Origin: Methylomonas sp.
GTDB taxonomy: Bacteria > Pseudomonadota > Gammaproteobacteria > Methylococcales > Methylomonadaceae
NCBI GenBank assembly: GCA_028688235.1
Contig: JAQTYP010000237.1
Span: 1-5,919 of the forward strand
Reading direction: 5' to 3'
DNA: 5,919 bases
Made by a program: the position numbers and the translations under genes. Below, piece after piece: positions 1 through 5,919 of this stretch; position 1 is the stretch's first letter; every line of letters starts with the position of its first letter. Below the pieces are notes generated by a model, which saw only the letters and a list, made by a program, of their open reading frames with translations, was not told the DNA's origin and made no database searches.

Positions 1-43
1 GGCCCGCCGCATCGACGGTGCTGATTATCGTTTCTTGTATCAT
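1..43 (-). CDS. N-terminal fragment of a DUF447-like (FMN-binding split-barrel) protein, partial
   Basis: Reading the minus strand from an ATG at 43-41 gives MIQETIISTVDAAG, then the window ends. An in-frame TAG (46-44) lies directly before the ATG, so this is the first possible start in that frame. The peptide looks like the opening of DUF447 proteins, which typically begin with a Met-Ile-x-Glu-x-Ile-x-x-Thr segment, then a short x-Asp-Ala-x-Gly turn leading into a His-Ile-Ala-Pro-Met-Gly motif. That second motif would lie just outside the window. DUF447 members are predicted flavin-binding split-barrel proteins, often found with tetrahydromethanopterin-linked C1 genes in methylotrophs and archaea. 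No clear Shine-Dalgarno precedes the ATG. Only 14 residues are visible, so the assignment rests on resemblance from memory; a chance reading frame is the alternative. Confidence 0.45.
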   Translation of the reverse strand, partial: MIQETIISTVDAAG

Positions 44-103
44 CTAAAATCGGTAAACTCTAAAATTATAGTCTTCAATCCATAGCCATCAGAATACCAT
101 TAC
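44..103. promoter_or_regulatory. AT-rich divergent intergenic region, probable promoter(s)
   Basis: These 60 bases lie between the putative divergent gene at the left edge and the response regulator start. They are clearly richer in A+T than the flanking coding DNA. On the plus strand there are -10-like hexamers TAAAAT (45-50 and 61-66) and TATAGT (67-72). None has a well-matched -35 element at standard spacing; TTGTAT at 35-40 is 20 bases from the second TAAAAT. I therefore mark the region rather than a defined promoter. No strong inverted repeat or operator is evident. Confidence 0.35.
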
Positions 104-904
104 ATGCGCTCAGTCAACATCTGCGATTTGGCCATTTTGCTAATCGAACCCTCCGGCACGCAACTGAAAGTCATCATGCAGCACCTGCATCAGGAAGGCG
201 TCGTCAATATCGAAGGAGTGAGCTGCGGCAACGATGCCCTGGCCTCTTTGCGAAGCCACCAACCCGATTTGATCGTCAGCAGCCTGTATCTGCCTGACAT
301 GACTGCGATCGAACTGCTCGAAGAAATCAAACACGACGAGACCTTGAGCCATATCCCATTCATGCTGATTTCCAGCGAATCCAGCTTCAAGATATTGGAC
401 GCCATCCGCCAGGCCGGCGTCGTCGCCATCCTGCCCAAACCCTTCGAAGCTCGCGACTTGAAAAACGCCCTGAGAGCCACGATAGAGTTCATAGACCCGC
501 AGCAAATCGACCTGGAATACTACGACGTCGAAAACGTGCGGGTACTGGTAGTCGACGATAGCAAGTTGGCCAGAAAACATATCTGCCGAGTATTGAACAA
601 CATGGGCATCGTCCTCATCACCGAAGCGGTCGACGGCAAGCAAGGCGCCGAGGTATTCGCCGCCTCGGAGCATGAATTCGACTTGATCATCACGGACTTG
701 AACATGCCGGTCATGGACGGCGAAGGCTTGATACGCTTCATCAGGCAGGATTTGAACAATGCCATCGTCCCTATCTTGATGGTCACCAGCGAAAATAACG
801 AGACCCGACTCAGCAAGGTACAAAAATCCGGCGTCTCGGCGATTTGCGACAAACCCTTCGACCCGCAGACCGTCAAGGAAATGTTATTTCGAGTCCTGGA
901 GTAA
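104..904 (+). CDS. Tandem-receiver response regulator (REC-REC, no output domain); first receiver degenerate
   Basis: This 266-residue cytoplasmic signalling protein is built of two CheY-like receivers. Receiver 1 (about residues 8-130) keeps an acidic residue at the end of strand 1 (E15), a Ser at the Thr/Ser switch position (S90) and the conserved Lys before Pro-Phe (K112). The phospho-acceptor Asp is Ser (S60, in DLIVSSLYLP), so it should not be phosphorylated normally. Receiver 2 (about 144-266) is complete: D151/D152 acidic pair, phospho-acceptor D198 (ITDLNMPVMDG), T228 and K250. Nothing follows receiver 2, so there is no DNA-binding, GGDEF, EAL or HD-GYP effector. Output is presumably by protein-protein contact or phosphotransfer. 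The ATG at 104 is the first start after an in-frame TAG at 83-85 and puts strand 1 at the expected distance from the N-terminus, but no convincing Shine-Dalgarno precedes it. The gene is convergent with the haem-protein gene. Its partner kinase is not in the window. Confidence 0.93.
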   Translation: MRSVNICDLAILLIEPSGTQLKVIMQHLHQEGVVNIEGVSCGNDALASLRSHQPDLIVSSLYLPDMTAIELLEEIKHDETLSHIPFMLISSESSFKILDAIRQAGVVAILPKPFEARDLKNALRATIEFIDPQQIDLEYYDVENVRVLVVDDSKLARKHICRVLNNMGIVLITEAVDGKQGAEVFAASEHEFDLIITDLNMPVMDGEGLIRFIRQDLNNAIVPILMVTSENNETRLSKVQKSGVSAICDKPFDPQTVKEMLFRVLE

Positions 905-911
905 GGCATGC

Positions 912-939
912 GTTTCAACGGCCTGCCGGCCGTTGAAAC
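912..939. terminator. Perfect 12-bp stem hairpin between convergent genes, probable bidirectional terminator
   Basis: Arms 912-923 (GTTTCAACGGCC) and 928-939 (GGCCGTTGAAAC) are exact reverse complements separated by a four-base loop, TGCC. The hairpin starts 7 bases after the stop codon of the response regulator and lies about 50 bases beyond the stop of the opposing haem-protein gene, the expected place for a shared transcription end. There is no run of T after it on either strand; only a pyrimidine-leaning stretch follows on the plus strand. It is therefore not a textbook intrinsic terminator. It could instead act as an mRNA 3'-end stabiliser or a barrier to read-through. Confidence 0.6.
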
Positions 940-990
940 CACCTTCTTCGATCGACGCCGGCTCAGCGCCCAAGAATATACGGGTAATCG

Positions 991-2412
991 TCAGTGTTTT
1001 CTGGCCTTTTGCCAGTTACGCCAGGTTTCCCAAAAATCGTCTTTGACGCCTTTCATCAGCTTCGGCTTTCTGGCGGTTTCCACCGCGGCGTAATTCATCA
1101 AGGCCGCTTGCAAAAAGGTACTGTAATCTAGCGCAATCGCGCCAACCTCCTTGCTTTGCGGGACGTTACCGGGCCGGTTTTGAAACCATTCGCTCCATTC
1201 CGCAGAGCCCGGCGCAACCATCTTCCAGGGTGAAGTCAACGGCATTTGGGCTGGATAAAAGAACGTCAAGGGTTTGAAGACCCCAGGATGAAAACTGGCG
1301 GTACCGTGACAGCTCAGACAAGACGAGCTCGGCAATTTATCGACGATCTTGCCATCCACTTCGACATGATTTTTAACCGCGATATCGAAGGGGCCCGACA
1401 AGCGGCCGCCGTAACCCAGCGTCACGGTGGCATAGGCCGGTGCCGACGGGTTGATATAGGTTTCAGACAAGGGTTGCTCGGGATACCAGGCGGAATTGAC
1501 GGCCGGATCGTTACCCCACATCGCACCCAAAGGCACCATTTTATCCCAGGCATCCTGGCCGGGCGCATCCTTGTCGTAGACCAGGGTGGCAAATACCCAA
1601 CCGGTTTCCGGCGCGGCGACGCTGTCTTTGACGATGATATCGAAAATGCCGACGTAAATATCGCTGACGACCGGCCGTTTACCCGGTATCGTGCCTTTCG
1701 AATTGAAAGGCGGGCGATAAATCTGCCATTTGGCCGCGCCCTGCATGACAGGCCATTGTTTGCCGGAAGCGTTCACGCCGGCCGCCTTGACGACCAGAGA
1801 ACCCTCTTCGAATTGCGCGGCGTCGTTGCTCAAGGTCGGCGGGCATTCCCGCTTCTTTTTACTGCATTTTTGCCAGACTTTATGCAGGGTATAGGCTGCC
1901 ACATCGTTGTAATAAATCGCCGCATAATTGCGGATATCGACGGTCAATCCGGAATCCGCATACACCGATGCGGGCTGAATCTGCCCGGTATAAGTACCGT
2001 AAATGGCCTCACGCCCTTCCCAATCGGTTTTTTGCACGGCCGCGCCGGCCCATGGCATGCTATACCAGTTGCGGGTTTTCCCGTTCCATTCCCTGGGCTG
2101 GGTCACCATGATACGCATATCGTCCGAAACGGCTTGTTTCAAGGCTTCGATATAGGCTTGAGCGTTTTCCTGCGTCAGTGCTTTGCCGTTCAGCACCTTG
2201 GTCCACGGCCTTTCGGATCGAGGCAGCGTTTTCGGGTAATCATGATTAAAACGCCAAAGCGGTCCTTTGTATTTGGTTTTCCCCGGTATATTGCCATCAT
2301 TGACGGCAAAAGGGTCTACGTTTGCCCCCTGTCCGGCAAACGCATTACCGGCAAAGAGAAGCAACAAAGCGGCCGCTTTTGCAATTGATGATGGATACTT
2401 TCCTGACGGCAT
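991..2412 (-). CDS. Exported mono-haem c-type cytochrome-like protein of unknown function
   Basis: This 473-residue protein has a Sec-type signal peptide: a Lys-containing N-terminus, a hydrophobic core near residues 11-20 (AKAAALLLLF) and a likely cleavage after Ala26 (AFA|GQG). It should be periplasmic. A single haem-attachment motif, CLSCH, occupies residues 365-369 (bases 1306-1320), late in the chain. Met residues at 390 and 398 are candidate distal ligands. The roughly 330 residues before the motif are rich in Trp, Tyr and Pro with no domain I recognise. Cys183 and Cys190 flank a Lys-rich patch and could pair as a disulfide. The start is the ATG at 2412-2410, because GGAGG sits five bases upstream and the signal peptide begins there. 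An in-frame ATG at 2598 would add 62 Arg-rich residues, overlap the upstream GGDEF gene and bury the signal peptide. The gene follows the GGDEF gene by 64 bases with no terminator seen. A role in electron transfer or as a haem-based sensor is inference. Confidence 0.85.
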   Translation of the reverse strand: MPSGKYPSSIAKAAALLLLFAGNAFAGQGANVDPFAVNDGNIPGKTKYKGPLWRFNHDYPKTLPRSERPWTKVLNGKALTQENAQAYIEALKQAVSDDMRIMVTQPREWNGKTRNWYSMPWAGAAVQKTDWEGREAIYGTYTGQIQPASVYADSGLTVDIRNYAAIYYNDVAAYTLHKVWQKCSKKKRECPPTLSNDAAQFEEGSLVVKAAGVNASGKQWPVMQGAAKWQIYRPPFNSKGTIPGKRPVVSDIYVGIFDIIVKDSVAAPETGWVFATLVYDKDAPGQDAWDKMVPLGAMWGNDPAVNSAWYPEQPLSETYINPSAPAYATVTLGYGGRLSGPFDIAVKNHVEVDGKIVDKLPSSSCLSCHGTASFHPGVFKPLTFFYPAQMPLTSPWKMVAPGSAEWSEWFQNRPGNVPQSKEVGAIALDYSTFLQAALMNYAAVETARKPKLMKGVKDDFWETWRNWQKARKH

Positions 2413-2417
2413 TAATT

Positions 2418-2422
2418 CCTCC
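2418..2422 (-). promoter_or_regulatory. Shine-Dalgarno site that fixes the start of the haem-protein gene
   Basis: The minus strand reads GGAGGAATTAATG here: a full GGAGG core with a five-base spacer to the ATG at 2412-2410. It is the strongest ribosome binding site I see in the window, and it decides for the 473-residue form over the longer reading from 2598. Confidence 0.85.
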
Positions 2423-2476
2423 AATGGTGATTGAATGCTACGTAAATAGTGAAAATGGCAAGGTTCCCGCATGCCG

Positions 2477-5400
2477 TTAGGCCACTTTGTTCCAGCGTAT
2501 ACCGTTGCGACCGCTGGTTTTGGCCAGATACAGCGCCTGATCCGCCGCCTTGAGCAGCGAAACCGGCGTACAGCGATGGAACGGCATCGCCGTGGCAAAC
2601 CCTATGCTGACGGTGACGAATTGTGCCACTTGCGAATCCTGATGCGGAATTTTTAGGTCGTTGACGGCTTGCCTGACCAGGCCGGCTACTTGCATGGCCC
2701 CCTGCTCGTCGCTATGCGGCATGATCACGGCGAACTCTTCGCCGCCGTATCTCGCCGCCATATCGGTCGGCCGCCTAAGGGCAGCGGCTATGGCCTGCGC
2801 AACCTTCTTCAGACAGTCGTCGCCTGCCTGATGCCCGTAGCAATCGTTGTAGGCCTTGAAATAATCGATATCGCACAAAATCAACGCCATAGGGGTCTTG
2901 TCGCGCAACAGGCGCTGGCATTCGACCTCCAGACAGGCATCGAAGCGGCGGCGGTTGGCGATCTGGGTCAGGCCGTCCAGCATCACCAAATTTTCCAATT
3001 CGGCATTGGCTTTTTGCAAGGCGGTCTCGGCTGCTCTCCGTTCGCGGATTTCGTTCAACAAGCGCTGGTTCAGCGCGACTATGGTGTCGTTGTGGGCTAG
3101 CAACTCGGCATTTTTCTGTTCCAGAGCCTGTTTTTGCGTCTGGATATGCGAAGTCCTTTCGGCGACCTTGTCTTCCAATAGGCCATAGACCAGCGCATTA
3201 TCGATCGATATGGCAATCTGGCGGCTCAGATGCTGTAACAAATACACGCGCTCCGCGGTGAACACTCCGTCCGAAAGATTGTTTTCCAGATAAATTAAGC
3301 CTTGCAGTTCGCCACGCAGCAATAACGGCGCGCATAGCAAAGAACGCACGCCGCGTCTGTCGATCTCGGGATCCGACGCAAAGACAGGATTGTCCTTCGC
3401 CCGTTCCAGTACGACGACTTCCAGGCTACGGGAAACGAAATTGATCACCTTCCTGGGCAAGCCGCTGGCATCCGATACCGGCAAGGCCTGCATCACGCGA
3501 TAGGATTCCGCCCCAAACTCGGCCTCGGCCTGGATCAACAATTCACCCTGATCCTGCAACAACAATACGCCGCGTTGGGCGCCGGCATTTTCGATGACGA
3601 CATGCATCAGCTTCTGCAGCAGCATGGGCAATCTGCGCTCCGAGGCGATGGCTTCGGCCGCCTTGACCAGCGTGGCGCTATCCAGACTCAATGTAAGCGG
3701 CTGCCGCCGCGAGGCGTCCGCGGCCATACCCGTTCGGTTCGCCAAGCTTTGCCAACAGGCGGTCGCCCCCCAGCGTCGGTAACAATAAATCGCTTCGTCG
3801 AAATGAAATCTTGCCGGCCGCAAATACCCCAATGCCTGATGTTGCAACGCGGCCAATTCGTTGGCCAGCGCTTCCAGATGCAAGTGGCCCGCTGTCTCCG
3901 CCCCGTGGCCGGCGCGTAGATAAGCCTCCAGCGCAAGAGCCGTCCGACCGCGCAGGCGGAAAATCTCGCCTGCCAGCAAATATCTGCGGCTGCTGAAGTT
4001 TTGCGGACTCTGTTCCGACCAGCGCCCCAGCTTTTTCTCGGTGCGGCGCAACGTTCTCAATGCCCGATACCGCTCCAGCCTGGGCAACTTTGGATAGAGC
4101 TTTGCCAGGATCAGCGCGGTGTAAAAATGATGCTCGACCGCATGCAGCATGCCGGCGGAATCCTTCAGATACGCCATCGACAAGCGGCTGAATTCGAATG
4201 CCTGATCGTAGTCGCCCAGCCAATAGCAACACGCCATCTTGTTGACGAAATAAACATGCGCGAAATGTCTGGAGCCGTAGCCGGCCAGCGCCTCGACATA
4301 GACCTTTTCGTCGAACTCGAAGACACCTGGGGCGTCCTTGGCGACATTGCCTTGCAAACTCCGAATCACATGGCGTATCCCGCCGATGATGCCCAGATGC
4401 TCGCGGGCATCGATACGCGCCAGTGTCGTGGTCATTTCCGCCGTATCCTGCCAAAGCCGATCCAGCGCCACTCCCCGCATGAACCGGCTTTGCGCCAATC
4501 CGCAGCAGGCGCAGCCGCTATGAAACCAATCTCCCGTCTCCAGCCCCGTGGACAAGGCTAGTTGCCAGTAAGTCTCGGTATCGGCGGCCGGAAATCGCCA
4601 GGAGTTGGCAAAATAACCGTAGACGAAATTGACCTCGGCTCTTTGCCGCTGATTGGCGTATCTATCCAACAAGGCCAAGGACAAACGGCCGTAATCGTAG
4701 CCGGCTTGATGGTCGCCCATCACGCCGCCCAGGAAAATCACGCCGAACACCATGTAACCGATCACGGCCTCGGCGTTATTGCCGTGAGTCAAACAACGGC
4801 CGACCTGCTTGACGGCGATGGCCGCGCATAATTCCGGCCTGATTTGATAGGCGACTTTCAACGTGGCCGACAGCAACCGGATGGCGATATTCATTCGGGT
4901 ATCGGTCACAGCCGGTAAATTCAACAGTTCTTCGACCTTGTAACGGCGCAAGCGGTACTTCAAGGTCAGTAACTCGATGCCGAATTGCAGGGGATCGAAA
5001 GCCGCCGGCAAAACGATGCCGAACAAGGCCGCGGCCCGACGACTGACGACATAGGCCCGCTCGAATTGCGACAAATCGGCGTAAAATTGAATCATCAATT
5101 CGAACAGTCTAGCTTTTTCCAGGTCGGAATCGGCGAGGCCGACAGCCTGTTCGAAAAAGACCCTGGCCTGATCGTGATGGCCGCACAGATGTTCGCATTC
5201 GGCTCTATGCCGCAGTACGCTCGCCCAAGCCCCCGGTGCGGCAAGCTCGCCGGCCAGACAATCGCAAGCCCGCCGCAAATAGGGCAAGGCCTGTTCGAAG
5301 GCTCCGCCGTGTTTGGCCCATAATCCCAAGCAAAAATTATCGGCCGCCAAGCTATTGCGCTCGGTTTCTTCCACGATCAAAGTCCGGGCGGCGTTCAGAT

Positions 5401-5919
5401 GGTCGACGGCCTGGAACCACAAGGCCCTGTCGTGTCGGGCCTTGGCCTGTTGGCGTAAACAGCGGCCGATTTTCAGTCGGTTCGCAAGCAATTCGGCATC
5501 CGTCATCAACGAATGAGCGGCCTGCTGCACCCTGTCGTGGGAAAACCGGTATTCGGTTTTCGTGTTGCTTCCCGGCACCAACAAGCCGCAGGCTTCGGCC
5601 TGCGCCAAATGTTCCCGCATGCCGCCGTCGGCTATAACGCTTAACAGGCCAGCGTCGAAAACCGCGCCCATGCAGGCGGCCAATTTCAGTGCTTCCATGA
5701 CCGGCGTTGCCAGCGAGGCTATCCGCGCCACCATCCAATCGATGACATTATCGCTGACACCCAGGTCGCGCATGCCATCGGCGTCGTAGTCCCACCGCGC
5801 CGTGTCGGCCCGGTATTTCAAACAACCTGTCAATGGCAATTGCCGCAGGTAATGCATGAAAAAAAACGGATTGCCGCCGGTCTTGGCGAATAAAGCCTGG
5901 GTTAATTCCAGGGTGGCAC
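2477..5919 (-). CDS. C-terminal part of a multidomain ATPase/TPR/GAF/GGDEF diguanylate cyclase, partial
   Basis: The frame is open to the right edge, giving 1146 visible codons; the true start lies outside. From the N-terminal side: the end of an AAA-type (AAA_16/PknK-like) ATPase module, with KTGGNPFFF near 5858-5884 and the YRFSHDRVQQAA signature at about 5516-5551; a long helical TPR-like region (about 5500-3700); a GAF domain (about 3655-3190); a coiled coil (about 3190-2995); and a GGDEF domain (about 2985-2480). The cyclase has the metal-binding DIDYFK (2855-2872), YNDCYGH, the active-site GGEEF (2732-2746) and an inhibitory-site RPTD (2762-2773) five residues before it. It should therefore make cyclic di-GMP from GTP with product feedback. 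In this family a Ser/Thr kinase domain often precedes the ATPase, and many members end in a histidine kinase instead of GGDEF; whether a kinase is present here cannot be seen. The chain has no evident membrane segment and is probably cytoplasmic. The haem-protein gene follows in the same direction. Confidence 0.95.
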   Translation of the reverse strand, partial: ATLELTQALFAKTGGNPFFFMHYLRQLPLTGCLKYRADTARWDYDADGMRDLGVSDNVIDWMVARIASLATPVMEALKLAACMGAVFDAGLLSVIADGGMREHLAQAEACGLLVPGSNTKTEYRFSHDRVQQAAHSLMTDAELLANRLKIGRCLRQQAKARHDRALWFQAVDHLNAARTLIVEETERNSLAADNFCLGLWAKHGGAFEQALPYLRRACDCLAGELAAPGAWASVLRHRAECEHLCGHHDQARVFFEQAVGLADSDLEKARLFELMIQFYADLSQFERAYVVSRRAAALFGIVLPAAFDPLQFGIELLTLKYRLRRYKVEELLNLPAVTDTRMNIAIRLLSATLKVAYQIRPELCAAIAVKQVGRCLTHGNNAEAVIGYMVFGVIFLGGVMGDHQAGYDYGRLSLALLDRYANQRQRAEVNFVYGYFANSWRFPAADTETYWQLALSTGLETGDWFHSGCACCGLAQSRFMRGVALDRLWQDTAEMTTTLARIDAREHLGIIGGIRHVIRSLQGNVAKDAPGVFEFDEKVYVEALAGYGSRHFAHVYFVNKMACCYWLGDYDQAFEFSRLSMAYLKDSAGMLHAVEHHFYTALILAKLYPKLPRLERYRALRTLRRTEKKLGRWSEQSPQNFSSRRYLLAGEIFRLRGRTALALEAYLRAGHGAETAGHLHLEALANELAALQHQALGYLRPARFHFDEAIYCYRRWGATACWQSLANRTGMAADASRRQPLTLSLDSATLVKAAEAIASERRLPMLLQKLMHVVIENAGAQRGVLLLQDQGELLIQAEAEFGAESYRVMQALPVSDASGLPRKVINFVSRSLEVVVLERAKDNPVFASDPEIDRRGVRSLLCAPLLLRGELQGLIYLENNLSDGVFTAERVYLLQHLSRQIAISIDNALVYGLLEDKVAERTSHIQTQKQALEQKNAELLAHNDTIVALNQRLLNEIRERRAAETALQKANAELENLVMLDGLTQIANRRRFDACLEVECQRLLRDKTPMALILCDIDYFKAYNDCYGHQAGDDCLKKVAQAIAAALRRPTDMAARYGGEEFAVIMPHSDEQGAMQVAGLVRQAVNDLKIPHQDSQVAQFVTVSIGFATAMPFHRCTPVSLLKAADQALYLAKTSGRNGIRWNKVA

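Noticed and set aside
140..823. Minus-strand open frame of 227 codons opposite the response regulator
   Set aside because: It is antisense to two clear receiver domains, with no domain and no start signal of its own.
1246..2388. Long plus-strand open frame (380 codons) opposite the haem-protein gene
   Set aside because: It lies wholly antisense to a gene with a signal peptide, a CxxCH motif and a strong ribosome site. Its translation has no recognisable domain and looks like a mirror of the codon bias on the other strand.
2413..2476. Possible promoter in the gap before the haem-protein gene (TTGCCA followed by TAGCAT on the minus strand)
   Set aside because: Spacing is about 15 bases and both hexamers match poorly, so it is too weak to annotate. 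No hairpin was seen in the gap either.
991..2598. 535-residue version of the haem protein starting at 2598
   Set aside because: The extra 62 residues are Arg-rich, overlap the end of the GGDEF gene by over 100 bases and would hide the signal peptide. GGAGG lies just before the ATG at 2412.
3678..4454. Minus-strand open frame of 258 codons inside the TPR-like region, in another frame
   Set aside because: It overlaps the continuous large frame. Its translation is a low-complexity Arg/Gly/Ala-rich shadow.
2477..5857. ATG at 5857 as the true start of the GGDEF protein
   Set aside because: The frame stays open to base 5919 and the codons before it encode the family motif KTGGNPFFF, so this Met is internal.
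1..5919. CRISPR arrays, insertion sequences, tRNA or rRNA genes, riboswitches
   Set aside because: By eye there are no regularly spaced direct repeats, transposase-like frames, terminal inverted repeats or recognisable RNA gene sequences. Non-coding DNA totals about 210 bases in three short gaps.

Overview
The window holds four protein-coding features and little non-coding DNA. GC content is moderate (just over half by eye) and gene packing is dense. The gene families suggest a free-living gammaproteobacterium. A methanotroph or methylotroph of the Methylococcales type is my best guess. It rests mainly on a short N-terminal fragment at the left edge that resembles DUF447 proteins, which often accompany tetrahydromethanopterin-linked C1 genes, and on the general look of the signalling proteins. 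The taxonomic call is inference.

Layout: (1) bases 1-43, minus strand, the first 14 codons of a gene running off the left edge; (2) an AT-rich 60-bp divergent intergenic region; (3) 104-904, plus strand, a stand-alone response regulator of two receiver domains, the first lacking its phospho-acceptor Asp; (4) a perfect 12-bp-stem hairpin at 912-939 between convergent genes; (5) 991-2412, minus strand, an exported 473-residue protein with one c-type haem motif; (6) 2477 to the right edge, minus strand, the C-terminal 1146 codons of a giant signalling protein with end of AAA-type ATPase, helical TPR-like region, GAF, coiled coil and GGDEF diguanylate cyclase. Its N-terminus is outside the window.

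How they may work together: the GGDEF protein and the haem protein are co-directional and 64 bp apart with no visible terminator, so they may be co-transcribed. The GGDEF domain keeps its active-site (GGEEF) and inhibitory-site (RxxD) motifs and should make cyclic di-GMP under control of the ATPase/TPR/GAF part. The response regulator is transcribed towards them and has no output domain. It must act through protein contacts or phosphotransfer, but no histidine kinase partner is visible. I see no mobile element, CRISPR array, tRNA or rRNA, and no wholly new system. The least explained gene is the haem protein. No gene-free stretch exceeds 100 bases.
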